From contig JAHJDE010000060.1 of the NCBI GenBank assembly GCA_018812525.1, positions 1-34,942 of the forward strand: a stretch of DNA of 34,942 nucleotides. Direction: 5' to 3'. This stretch comes from Gammaproteobacteria bacterium. Its GTDB lineage: Bacteria; Pseudomonadota; Gammaproteobacteria; Chromatiales; Chromatiaceae. The first letter of the stretch is position 1. Every line of letters begins with the position of its first letter. The translations under genes and the position numbers were made by a program. Shown here piece by piece: positions 8,353-16,471 of the stretch. Under the pieces are notes generated by a model. The model was not told the origin of the DNA. It searched no databases and was given only the letters and a program-made list of their open reading frames with translations.

Positions 8353-10893
8353 ATGACCAACCATATCCGAAAAGAAATGAGCAGTTTCGTGGAGGTTTGC
8401 GAGGCCAACGGACATAACGGACTGACGGACATGCCCCCATTGGGCATGGACACCAAGAGTCTGACCGAGGATTTCCGCCACTATTTCACCCATACCCTGG
8501 GGCGGGACCGCTATTGCAAATCCACCCATTACCACTACAAGGCACTGGCCCAGACCCTTCGCGATCGGCTCATGGAGCGCTGGAAGAACACCCGCTACGC
8601 CTACGATGAATCCAACTGCAAGCGGACTTTCTATCTCTCCATGGAATTCCTTATGGGGCGGGCCTTGCGCAACGCCTTGCTGAATCTGGACGTTGAGGAA
8701 GAGATCAAGGAGGGGCTGGAGGCGTTTGGCCTTAGCCTGGAAGAGATTTCCGAAAGGGAACCAGATGCCGGTCTGGGTAATGGCGGTTTGGGCCGGTTAG
8801 CGGCCTGCTTCCTCGACAGTTGCGCCACGCTGCAACTGCCCGTGACGGGCTACGGCCTTCGTTATGAGTATGGGATGTTTCGCCAGGTGATCGATAACGG
8901 TTATCAGGTGGAGGAGCCCGACCACTGGCTAAGGGACGGCAATTCCTGGGAGATCGAGCGGCCCGAATATACCCAGCGCATCCATTTCGGTGGCCGAGTC
9001 GAACACTTTACGGATCCTGAGGGGCGTCGTCATGCCCGCTGGGTGGATACCTGTGATGTGCTCGCCGTGCCTTACGACACACCGATCCCCGGCTATCGCA
9101 ACGGAACGGTCAATACCCTGCGGTTATGGAAGGCGGCGGCCACTGATGAGTTCAACCTGGATGAATTCAATGCCGGCGACTACGCGGACGCAGTGGAGTC
9201 CAAAAACCAGGCGGAGCACATCTCCATGGTGCTCTACCCCAACGATGCCAGTGTCTGCGGCAAGGAGTTGCGACTGAAGCAGCAGTATTTACTGGCCTCC
9301 GCCAGCCTCAAGGATGTCATCCGCGGCTGGAAGCGGGTGCACAAGGATTTCGGGTATTTTGCGGAAAAGAACGGTTTCCAGCTCAATGACACCCACCCCA
9401 CAATCGCCGTGGTGGAATTGATGCGGCTGTTGATCGACATCGAACGCCTGGAGTGGGATGAGGCATGGGAGATCGTGAGCCGTACCATGGCTTACACCAA
9501 CCATACCCTGCTGCCCGAGGCGCTGGAGCGTTGGCCCGTGGTCCTGTTCGAGCGGCTCCTGCCACGCCCGCTGGAGATAATTTATGAAATAAACGCCCGC
9601 TTCCTGAGCGAGGTATCCGCCCACTGGCCCATGGATAAGTCGCGCCTGGGGCGGATGTCAATTATCGAGGAGGGGGGGGGTGAGAAACAGGTGCGCATGG
9701 CCAATCTGGCGATCGTCGGGAGCTACTCGGTGAATGGGGTTGCGGAGCTGCATTCCAGGCTGCTGAAGGAGGGGTTGTTCAAGGATTTCCACGAACTCTG
9801 GCCGGATAAATTCAACAATAAGACCAATGGTGTCACCCAGCGCCGCTGGTTGGCCAATTGCAATCACGGCCTCCGGGACCTGATCAACGAGACGGTTGGC
9901 GAGGGCTGGGCCTACGACCTGACTGAGCTGGAGGCCCTGAAGCCTTTCGTTAAGGATACCGCCTTCCAGGAAAGGTGGATCCAGGTCAAGCGCAACAACA
10001 AGGTGCAACTGGCCGAAATGGTCTGGCAAGAGTGTGGGGTGCGCTTCGATCCCGACGCCATGTTCGATGTCCAGGTCAAGCGCATCCATGAATACAAGCG
10101 GCAGTTGCTGAACGTGCTGCATGTAATCCATCTCTATGATCGCATCAAGCAGGGCGACATCGAGCAGCGCACCCCAAGATGTGTCCTTATCGGTGGCAAG
10201 GCTGCCCCCGGCTATTTGAGGGCCAAGCTGATTGTCAAGCTGATCAACAATGTGGCCAGGGTGATCAACCGTGACCCCCAGGTAAAGAAATACCTGCAAC
10301 TGGTGTTTTTACCCAATTATCGGGTGACCACGATGGAATGCATATGTCCCGGCACCGATCTCTCCGAGCAGATTTCGACAGCGGGGAAAGAGGCCTCGGG
10401 CACCGGCAACATGAAATTCATGATGAACGGCGCTTTGACCATCGGCACCCTGGACGGGGCCAATATCGAGATCCGCGATGCGGTGGGTGAAGACCACTTT
10501 TTCCTCTTTGGTCATACGGCAGCTGAGGTGACCGGCCTTCAGGGCAACTACGACCCGAATGCCCTGATTGCGCGAAGCGACGATTTTTCCCGGGTCATGG
10601 CCCTGCTGGAGAATGGCCATTTCAACCAGTTCGAGCCGGGGATGTTCGACGAACTGATCCATTCCATTCGCAGCCCCCATGATCCCTGGGTGGTCGCAGC
10701 GGACTTCTCAAGTTATGTGGATGCTCAGCGCCAGGCCTCCGTGCATTATGGATCGAACAGTCGCTGGGTGCGGAGCAGCATTATGAATTCGGCGTCCAGC
10801 GGTCGCTTTTCCACGGACCGCACCATGCAGGAATATAATCGGGAGATATGGCGATTGACGCCCGTGCGGCCCCTGGTCATGGAAATGGGCTGA
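8353..10893 (+). CDS. glgP: Glycogen/starch/alpha-glucan phosphorylase
   Basis: An 846-residue enzyme that releases glucose-1-phosphate from alpha-1,4-glucans using inorganic phosphate and pyridoxal phosphate. Diagnostic segments are present: RTFYLSMEFLMGRAL, DAGLGNGGLGRLAACFLDS, TNHTLLPEALERWP, and the PLP pocket EASGTGNMKFMMNGALTIGT with the expected Schiff-base lysine at about K688. It is slightly longer than E. coli GlgP, with about 40 extra N-terminal residues before the conserved region. The ATG follows GAGGGG five bases upstream. It stands alone: no glgA, glgB or glgC is nearby, and pilU is an unrelated neighbour. A run of seven T residues lies at 8328-8334 in the short upstream gap. 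Confidence 0.96.
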   Translation: MTNHIRKEMSSFVEVCEANGHNGLTDMPPLGMDTKSLTEDFRHYFTHTLGRDRYCKSTHYHYKALAQTLRDRLMERWKNTRYAYDESNCKRTFYLSMEFLMGRALRNALLNLDVEEEIKEGLEAFGLSLEEISEREPDAGLGNGGLGRLAACFLDSCATLQLPVTGYGLRYEYGMFRQVIDNGYQVEEPDHWLRDGNSWEIERPEYTQRIHFGGRVEHFTDPEGRRHARWVDTCDVLAVPYDTPIPGYRNGTVNTLRLWKAAATDEFNLDEFNAGDYADAVESKNQAEHISMVLYPNDASVCGKELRLKQQYLLASASLKDVIRGWKRVHKDFGYFAEKNGFQLNDTHPTIAVVELMRLLIDIERLEWDEAWEIVSRTMAYTNHTLLPEALERWPVVLFERLLPRPLEIIYEINARFLSEVSAHWPMDKSRLGRMSIIEEGGGEKQVRMANLAIVGSYSVNGVAELHSRLLKEGLFKDFHELWPDKFNNKTNGVTQRRWLANCNHGLRDLINETVGEGWAYDLTELEALKPFVKDTAFQERWIQVKRNNKVQLAEMVWQECGVRFDPDAMFDVQVKRIHEYKRQLLNVLHVIHLYDRIKQGDIEQRTPRCVLIGGKAAPGYLRAKLIVKLINNVARVINRDPQVKKYLQLVFLPNYRVTTMECICPGTDLSEQISTAGKEASGTGNMKFMMNGALTIGTLDGANIEIRDAVGEDHFFLFGHTAAEVTGLQGNYDPNALIARSDDFSRVMALLENGHFNQFEPGMFDELIHSIRSPHDPWVVAADFSSYVDAQRQASVHYGSNSRWVRSSIMNSASSGRFSTDRTMQEYNREIWRLTPVRPLVMEMG

Positions 10894-10953
10894 AATGCCC
10901 GCATCAAGGCCTCTGGCCCTGACAAAGGCAGTTTTCCTTCGGCGCCAAGGATT

Positions 10954-10983
10954 TTCAAATTCTCGCAAATGCGCGGTTATACT
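10954..10983 (+). promoter_or_regulatory. Possible sigma-70 promoter of the SPFH/NfeD operon
   Basis: TTCAAA (10954-10959) and TATACT (10978-10983) are separated by 18 bases, in the 165-base gap between glgP and the SPFH gene. The -10 box is good and the -35 box moderate. No other candidate stands out in this gap. Confidence 0.4.
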
Positions 10984-11058
10984 TAAAACCACATTCCACT
11001 GGGCATTCAGCTGGCCTAAGCAGCGCGGATAGGCTCAAGTGCCACCAAGGGGGAGACC

Positions 11059-11982
11059 ATGTCAGAGTTCATGATTGCATTGGTTGTTTTGGCAGTTGTC
11101 ATCGTCATCCTGGGGGTCAAGCGTGTTGGCCAGGGTACAGAGTATACGGTGGAACGGTTTGGCCGTTATACGCGGACCCTCTCCCCCGGACTCAACCTGA
11201 TTTTCCCCCTCTTTGACGCCATCGGCGCCAAGGTCAATATGATGGAGCAGGTACTAGATGTCCCCTCCCAGGAGGTCATCACAAGAGACAACGCCATGGT
11301 CAGGGTCGATGGCGTGGTTTTTTACCAGATCCTCGACGCGGCCAAATCGGCCTACGAGGTCAGTAACCTGGAATATGCCATCCTAAACCTGACCATGACG
11401 AACGTGCGTACTGTCATGGGCTCCATGGATCTTGATCAGGTATTGTCCGAACGCGACATCATCAATGCCAAGCTGCTCACGGTCGTCGACGAAGCCACCA
11501 CGCCCTGGGGTGTCAAGGCCACCCGTATCGAGATCAAGGATATCACCCCGCCGCGAGACCTGATCGAATCCATGGGACGACAAATGAAGGCGGAACGCGA
11601 TAAACGCGCATCCATTCTGGAGGCGGAGGGGGCGCGCCAGGCACAGATTCTCCGTGCCGAGGGCCTGAAGCAGGCCGCAATATTGGAAGCTGAAGGTAGC
11701 AAGGAGGCAGCATTCCGCGATGCGGAGGCAAGGGAACGGCTGGCCGAGGCCGAGGCACGCGCTACCCATATGGTTTCACAGGCCATCTCCCAGGGAAACA
11801 TTAACGCCATCAATTATTTCGTCGCCCAGAAATACACTGAAGCCCTGAAGGAGATCGCAACCTCCAATAACCAGAAGCTGATCCTGATGCCGCTTGAAGC
11901 TAGCAGCCTGATCGGCAGCATCGCCGGCATTGGAGAAATCGCCAAGGAAGCCTTCCGCAAATCGGGAAAAGGTGACGAATAA
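11059..11982 (+). CDS. qmcA: SPFH/stomatin-like membrane protease regulator (QmcA type)
   Basis: A 307-residue SPFH (band 7/PHB) protein. An N-terminal membrane anchor (residues 4-19, [16 protein letters not shown]) is followed by the PHB domain ([19 protein letters not shown] to about residue 180). Next comes a long alanine- and glutamate-rich coiled coil with repeated 'ILxAEGxxQAAI' units, then a hydrophobic C-terminal stretch. This matches QmcA of E. coli in length and order. The family forms large membrane-bound cages or rafts and can associate with FtsH. The stop codon overlaps the ATG of the NfeD gene by one base (TAATG), indicating translational coupling. Confidence 0.9.
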   Translation: MSEFMIALVVLAVVIVILGVKRVGQGTEYTVERFGRYTRTLSPGLNLIFPLFDAIGAKVNMMEQVLDVPSQEVITRDNAMVRVDGVVFYQILDAAKSAYEVSNLEYAILNLTMTNVRTVMGSMDLDQVLSERDIINAKLLTVVDEATTPWGVKATRIEIKDITPPRDLIESMGRQMKAERDKRASILEAEGARQAQILRAEGLKQAAILEAEGSKEAAFRDAEARERLAEAEARATHMVSQAISQGNINAINYFVAQKYTEALKEIATSNNQKLILMPLEASSLIGSIAGIGEIAKEAFRKSGKGDE

Positions 11983-12428
11983 TGGGTCTGATCGATCAAC
12001 TTCAAGCCTGGCACTGGTTGGTGCTCGGAATCACCTTCATCGTTCTCGAGGTTTTTTCTCCCGGTGTCTTTTTCCTCTGGTTGGGGATCGCGGCAGGTCT
12101 TGTGGGCCTTGTTCTGGCCCTGTTTCCGGGGCTGGGATGGGAGTATCAGATGCTGGCTTTCGCTGTATTCAGCGTCGCGAGTATTGTCTTGTCCCGCCGC
12201 TATCTTGATCTCTACCCGATTCAGACCGACAGGCCGCGTCTCAACCGCCGAGGGGAACAATACGTGGGCCGGACATTCAACCTGGATGGCCCCATCCTTA
12301 ACGGTTTCGGTAAGATCAAGGTGGACGACACCACCTGGAAGATCGAAGGGGAGGATTGTGAGTCTGGGGCCAGGATCAAGGTAGTGGGTGTCGAAGGCAC
12401 CGTACTACGGGTTGAGAAGATTCAATAA
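11982..12428 (+). CDS. NfeD-like membrane protein (YbbJ type)
   Basis: A 148-residue protein. Residues about 10-75 contain hydrophobic helices (WHWLVLGITFIVLEVFSPGVFFLWLGIAAGLVGLVL and a second cluster). The C-terminal 65 residues form the OB-fold NfeD domain (GEQYVGRTFNLDGPILNG, IKVDDTTWKIEGED, GTVLRVEKI). It corresponds to the short NfeD class that pairs with SPFH proteins, as ybbJ pairs with qmcA in E. coli. It overlaps the SPFH gene by one base. NfeD proteins are thought to work with the SPFH partner in membrane quality control. Confidence 0.9.
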   Translation: MGLIDQLQAWHWLVLGITFIVLEVFSPGVFFLWLGIAAGLVGLVLALFPGLGWEYQMLAFAVFSVASIVLSRRYLDLYPIQTDRPRLNRRGEQYVGRTFNLDGPILNGFGKIKVDDTTWKIEGEDCESGARIKVVGVEGTVLRVEKIQ

Positions 12429-12441
12429 CAGCAGCGAGATT

Positions 12442-13422
12442 ATGAATTCGATGCCGACTGAACACTATCTCGTGGTACTGACGGGTCATCTGAGGGAAGG
12501 GAGGAGTCCAGACCAGGCCGCACTGATCCTTTCAAAGACCTTTGGGATACCCGTGGAGAAAGGAAGGGCTCTATTCAACGGCACCCCCACACCTATGGGA
12601 AAGAAATTGGATAGGAAGCTGGCTGAAAAAATATGCCATTACCTGCACGAGGCCGGCGCGGATTGCCAGTTGAAAGAGGTACTGGAGACGCCCAAATGGT
12701 CCCTTGTCGAGATGGATGAGGCCGATACGAGGGATGCCAAGGATGGCCATGAAAGCATTCTCCTTGAAACATCGCCACCGGCCGCGAGATCGAATCAGGT
12801 ACAGTTTCCCAGTCAAGTTGAGGGTGGCATGCAATATCCCTCAGCCAAGCCAGCGCCACCCGCCAACCGAGGCAGCGGCCATGGGCCGCCGACACATCGC
12901 CCGGTCATCCATCGACATGAAGCGGCCCCAGCCCCGGAAGAGGAGGCAAGAGAAGATGAACCAGGGAAGCAGGCGATCAATGTGAGAAACATCGCCCTGG
13001 TGCTGATTCCCATCCTGGCGTTGGTTGCGGGCGGGTATCTTTTCCTTTTTCCATCGGAGGAGCAGGAATCAAAGCAAGCCCTTGAACCGAGACCAGTGAA
13101 GCCAGCGCCTGCCTTGAGTGCATCAGATCTCAGCGATCCCGCCCTGCGCGATTCAGAGATATCCCTGACCACGCTCAAGCTCAAGTCCCTGGCGCAGTCT
13201 GTACGAGTCTGGATGGTTCAGTTTGGTGGCGGCTATGACACGGATCAAGTCACAGTTTCCCGCCTGCAAAGGGACATGGGCGTCAGCGACGATGATCTGA
13301 CCGACGCCTGGGGGAACAGAATGCGCTATCAGCCCAGCAAGAGTGAATTCAGCATCAGTTCTGCCGGGCCGGACAAGGCGTTCAATACCGTAGATGACCT
13401 GGTTGTCCGTCAGGAGAGATAG
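12442..13422 (+). CDS. Membrane protein with GspG-like C-terminal domain
   Basis: A 326-residue protein of no known function with three visible parts. Residues 4-75 form a compact domain (HYLVVLTGHLREGRSPDQAA, then LFNGTPTPMGKKLDRKLAEK). It resembles a small module at the N-terminus of assorted gammaproteobacterial membrane proteins. Residues 76-180 are a low-complexity linker rich in P, E and H. One membrane helix follows (184-203). The last 40 residues (DAWGNRMRYQPSKSEFSISS, then GPDKAFNTVDDL) copy the Ca-binding end of the type II secretion pseudopilin GspG. There is no prepilin N-terminus, so it is not a pilin. The gene begins 13 bases after the NfeD stop, so it is probably in that operon. 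I chose the ATG at 12442; one at 12451 is possible. Confidence 0.8.
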   Translation: MNSMPTEHYLVVLTGHLREGRSPDQAALILSKTFGIPVEKGRALFNGTPTPMGKKLDRKLAEKICHYLHEAGADCQLKEVLETPKWSLVEMDEADTRDAKDGHESILLETSPPAARSNQVQFPSQVEGGMQYPSAKPAPPANRGSGHGPPTHRPVIHRHEAAPAPEEEAREDEPGKQAINVRNIALVLIPILALVAGGYLFLFPSEEQESKQALEPRPVKPAPALSASDLSDPALRDSEISLTTLKLKSLAQSVRVWMVQFGGGYDTDQVTVSRLQRDMGVSDDDLTDAWGNRMRYQPSKSEFSISSAGPDKAFNTVDDLVVRQER

Positions 13423-13431
13423 GGCGTCCTA

Positions 13432-13575
13432 ATGAAAAGGCCCATCCTTTTGCTTCTGACCTTTTCGGGACCGGTTCGAGCTGAAATCCAAAGCCGTGAA
13501 ATCCAATACATGGACTAGGAGATGCGACACCGGGACATTATCTATTGGGACAGCACCATCAAGGAAAAACGGTGA
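13432..13575 (+). other. Amber-interrupted micro-ORF with signal-peptide-like start
   Basis: An ATG at 13432 opens a 28-codon frame. It encodes a basic start, a hydrophobic core and an Ala end (MKRPILLLLTFSGPVRA), then nine more residues and a TAG at 13516-13518. The same frame then continues for 18 more codons to a TGA at 13573-13575, which overlaps the hslO ATG by one base. That spacing is what a coupled upstream gene would show, so this may be a small exported protein gene broken by a nonsense mutation. It could equally be chance. No strong ribosome binding site precedes it. Confidence 0.25.
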
Positions 13576-14456
13576 TGATCCCTTCCGGCAACGACAGCCT
13601 CTACCGTTTCGTATTTGATGGGCTCGGTGTGCGAGGCTGTCTGGTGCACCTCGATGCGGGCTGGACGGCCGTATTGGAGAGGCACGACTACCCCATGGCC
13701 CTGATCCCCCACCTTGGGGAACTGAGCGCGGCCGCCGTGCTGCTTTCTGCGATCCTGAAACTGAGAGGGTCCCTGATTCTTCAGGCTCAGGGGCCTGGAC
13801 CTGTTACGGCCTTGATTGCTCAGGCCACACACGACCGCCATTTTCGCTCCATCGCCCGCTGGAGTTACGAACCTGGAGAGGACAAAGAGGCATTGACGGA
13901 ACTAACCGGTGAGGGTCATCTCGCCCTCACCATCGAACCCATCGGGGGGGAGCGCTATCAGGGTGTCGTTGGCCTTGAGGGGGAAAGAATACAGGATGCG
14001 ATCGAACAGTATTTCGAGCAGTCGGAGCAGTTGCCAACCCTGATACGGCTGGCAGCAGACTCACGAAGGGCAGTTGGGTTGTTGATTCAGATCCTGCCCT
14101 CGGTGCGGCACGAGGAGGAAGACTGGAACCGAATCGGTCTATTGACGGGCAGTGTAAGACGCGAGGAATTGCTTGGACTTTCTCCCAATGAATTGTTGCA
14201 TCGCCTCTATCACGAGGAGAAGATCCGGCTCTTTGATCCAGAGCCGGTGGCATTTCGCTGCACCTGTTCCCGTGAGAAAGTGGGTGAGGCCCTGAGGGCA
14301 CTGGGACAGGCGGAACTCCAGGTCATGCTGGGAGGTGAGGGGCTTATTGAGACCACCTGTGAATTTTGCAATCGCAAGTACAGTTTCGATGCGGTCGATA
14401 TCGAACAGTTACTCGGTCCGGCCCCGGGGCATATAGCGCCCAACTCAACCCAATAA
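13575..14456 (+). CDS. hslO: Redox-regulated chaperone Hsp33
   Basis: A 293-residue cytosolic holdase chaperone activated by oxidation. The four zinc-binding redox cysteines are in place as C-x-C (C229, C231 in FRCTCSREKV) and C-x2-C (C262, C265 in TTCEFCNRKY). The N-terminal substrate-binding core is full length (RFVFDGLGVRGCLVHLDAGW, GSLILQAQGPGPV). The ATG at 13575 has AAGGA nine bases upstream. A TTG at 13545 would add ten unrelated residues and is unlikely. It converges on the ABC permease operon, with a small hairpin between. Confidence 0.95.
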   Translation: MIPSGNDSLYRFVFDGLGVRGCLVHLDAGWTAVLERHDYPMALIPHLGELSAAAVLLSAILKLRGSLILQAQGPGPVTALIAQATHDRHFRSIARWSYEPGEDKEALTELTGEGHLALTIEPIGGERYQGVVGLEGERIQDAIEQYFEQSEQLPTLIRLAADSRRAVGLLIQILPSVRHEEEDWNRIGLLTGSVRREELLGLSPNELLHRLYHEEKIRLFDPEPVAFRCTCSREKVGEALRALGQAELQVMLGGEGLIETTCEFCNRKYSFDAVDIEQLLGPAPGHIAPNSTQ

Positions 14457-14474
14457 AGCCCGTATTGCCGGGCT
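14451..14474 (-). terminator. Small terminator between hslO and the ABC operon
   Basis: The inverted repeat AGCCCG (14457-14462) and CGGGCT (14469-14474) has a six-base loop. On the minus strand it is followed by TTATT, overlapping the end of hslO. It lies just past the permease stop codon and probably ends the minus-strand operon. The T-run is short, so confidence is moderate. Confidence 0.5.
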
Positions 14475-14481
14475 GTATTGA

Positions 14482-15690
14482 TCAAATATCGCGCAAACCT
14501 TCCGATGGTTCGATCCTTGATGCACGCAGGCCGCCAAGCATGGCGGCAATGACGGCGGCGGCGATGGTCAGAACCAGGGCGACGATGAAGTGCTCGGGAA
14601 GCAACCGGCAGACCGATTGGCCTTCCGCAAGCTGGTCGGCAAACAGCTTGTTGATGACAAAGGAGACGCCGAAAAATATACCGGAGGCCAGGAACCATCC
14701 GACCAAGCCGGTAAATACCGACTGCAAGACCGGAAAAAGGATGATGTCTCCCGTATGGAATCCCACCAGACGCAGGACGCTGAGTTCCCGGCGCTTGCGG
14801 TCCACATTGGCCAGGAGGCTTGCACCGAGGGAGAGGGCGAAGCCAGCCAGGCCAATAACGGCAATGACCCAAAACACCAGCGTCAGGTTCCGGTCCATGT
14901 CCTTGACTACCGCGATATCCTCAGCGCGGGTTCTCACCTGGAAACCCTGGGCGATCATTTCCTTTTGTAAGGCAGCGACATCATCCAGGGTTTTGGCGTA
15001 TAGCCGGAAGCCTGGGTAGATACGCTCTCCAGGGGCTTCCACGCCATCCCAACCCAAGGATGCGACCCTGTGGCCATCACGGAAATCTTCCACGGCTTGC
15101 AGCAAATCAACAGCGACGAATGCAGCCTCACGATTGAATAGGGCTGCGGGGGCAACCACCACTACCTTGAGATCAAGATGCTGGCGTTCAGCCTTTCCCC
15201 GAAACATCCTTGCGATACTTCCATCGATGGTATCGCCGGATTTGACCATGAGCTTTTGCGCGGCCAGCTCGGACAAGACGATCTGATTGGCGCCGGATGG
15301 AAGGGCGCCCAATCCCTCCAGCAGGGGATCTCCTGCTCCCGAAGGAATCAACTCCACGTTGATGATTTTGTTGCTCACTTTGCTTGCCAACTGCATGTCG
15401 GCTGCAATACGGCGGGTCCTCGGCACGATGAAGGCGACATCGGGTCGTTGCGCCATTTTTTCTATCCACGGCAGGTCATATCTTCCGCTGCCCTGGGAGA
15501 GGACCTCGCGGTTGCGAGGGTCATGCACCAATTCATCGACCATGCTGCCGATCACGCCAAACTTGAGCCCGAACAATACCATCATGGGTCCCAGCACAGC
15601 GGCCAAGGCCACGATGAAGGAGCCGGAAATACGCCATTCGCGCAGATAATCCTTGCCAGAGAGCCTGAATGCCTCGCTTAAGTGCGCCAT
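14482..15690 (-). CDS. FtsX/MacB-type ABC transporter permease (TagS-like)
   Basis: A 402-residue permease with the four-helix layout of the FtsX/LolC/MacB family. One helix is near the N-terminus (about 22-45). A large periplasmic domain follows (about 50-265), then three C-terminal helices (about 269-294, 315-345 and 367-388). The cytoplasmic coupling motif RRELSVLRLVG and the C-terminal ASRIEPSEGLRD are typical. Members usually do not pump small molecules; they act mechanically on lipoproteins or envelope machines. Its ATG overlaps the TGA of the ATPase gene by one base (TGATG), so the two are coupled. Context with a VWA protein suggests TagS of the type VI phosphorylation pathway as the closest analogue, which is inference. 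Confidence 0.85.
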   Translation of the reverse strand: MAHLSEAFRLSGKDYLREWRISGSFIVALAAVLGPMMVLFGLKFGVIGSMVDELVHDPRNREVLSQGSGRYDLPWIEKMAQRPDVAFIVPRTRRIAADMQLASKVSNKIINVELIPSGAGDPLLEGLGALPSGANQIVLSELAAQKLMVKSGDTIDGSIARMFRGKAERQHLDLKVVVVAPAALFNREAAFVAVDLLQAVEDFRDGHRVASLGWDGVEAPGERIYPGFRLYAKTLDDVAALQKEMIAQGFQVRTRAEDIAVVKDMDRNLTLVFWVIAVIGLAGFALSLGASLLANVDRKRRELSVLRLVGFHTGDIILFPVLQSVFTGLVGWFLASGIFFGVSFVINKLFADQLAEGQSVCRLLPEHFIVALVLTIAAAVIAAMLGGLRASRIEPSEGLRDI

Positions 15691-16469
15691 CAGCCAGTCA
15701 CCACGGTTTCAGTCAGTTTGCCATCGCTGGTTCTTTGAGTGCGATGGGAGAGTTGTCTCAGGCCCAGTTTCTTGATGTGCCGCCAGGCATGGCTGGCGAC
15801 AATCACCGTAATATTGAGTTCGTCAACCAGCTCGATAAAGAGGTTCATGATCTTTTCGGCAGCGATGGGATCAAGGGAGGCCGTGGGCTCATCGGCGATG
15901 ACGATGGAGGGGCGATGCGCCAGTGCCCGACCAATGGCAACGCGTTGTCGCTCTCCCGTCGATAGGGCGCTGGGGAATTTATCGAGATGGCGACGGATAC
16001 CCAGGTGGCTCGCCAGTTCCTCCACCGCCATGTCGTTGTTGGGCATTTGCAGGAGATTCCGCGACAGGGACATATTGTCGCGGACGGACAGATAGGGAAC
16101 CAATCCGCCGGTCTGCATCACATACCCGATATATTTTTTGCGCAAGTCGCCCAACCGATTCTGGCGGGACTTATCCCAGTAGGCCGCTATATCGATAGGG
16201 TCGTCGGTACGTTCGGGCCGGAAACGAAAGGCGCCAGATTCGGTTGGTTGAAGGATGAAGGCCAGCATATCGAGCAAGGTACTTTTGCCGCACCCGCTAT
16301 GCCCGATCAAGGCGATCTTTTCGCCCATGGCGATCTGTAGGCTAGGGACCCGCAACCGGAATGCCGTTCCCTCTGCCTCACGAGTCCTTACAACGTCTCG
16401 CAGATGATAGATCAAGACTTTATCCGTCGGCCGAGCAACCAGGGCCTCAGTGGAATTCTCCATTACCAT
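15690..16469 (-). CDS. ABC transporter ATP-binding protein (TagT/LolD-like)
   Basis: A 259-residue ATPase. Walker A is GHSGCGKS (56-63) and the Q-loop is VMQTGGL (Q119). The signature is LSTGE (169-173) in place of LSGGQ, followed by RQRVAIGRAL. Walker B is IVIADEP (189-195), and the H-loop is VIVASHAWRHIKKL. The organisation is that of the LolD/MacB/FtsE class that serves FtsX-type permeases. It has a 20-residue N-terminal extension. The start at 16469 is two bases after the VWA stop codon. An ATG two codons later (16463) has GAGG at a better distance and may be the real start. It forms one transporter with the downstream permease. Confidence 0.88.
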   Translation of the reverse strand: MVMENSTEALVARPTDKVLIYHLRDVVRTREAEGTAFRLRVPSLQIAMGEKIALIGHSGCGKSTLLDMLAFILQPTESGAFRFRPERTDDPIDIAAYWDKSRQNRLGDLRKKYIGYVMQTGGLVPYLSVRDNMSLSRNLLQMPNNDMAVEELASHLGIRRHLDKFPSALSTGERQRVAIGRALAHRPSIVIADEPTASLDPIAAEKIMNLFIELVDELNITVIVASHAWRHIKKLGLRQLSHRTQRTSDGKLTETVVTG

Positions 16470-16471
16470 CC

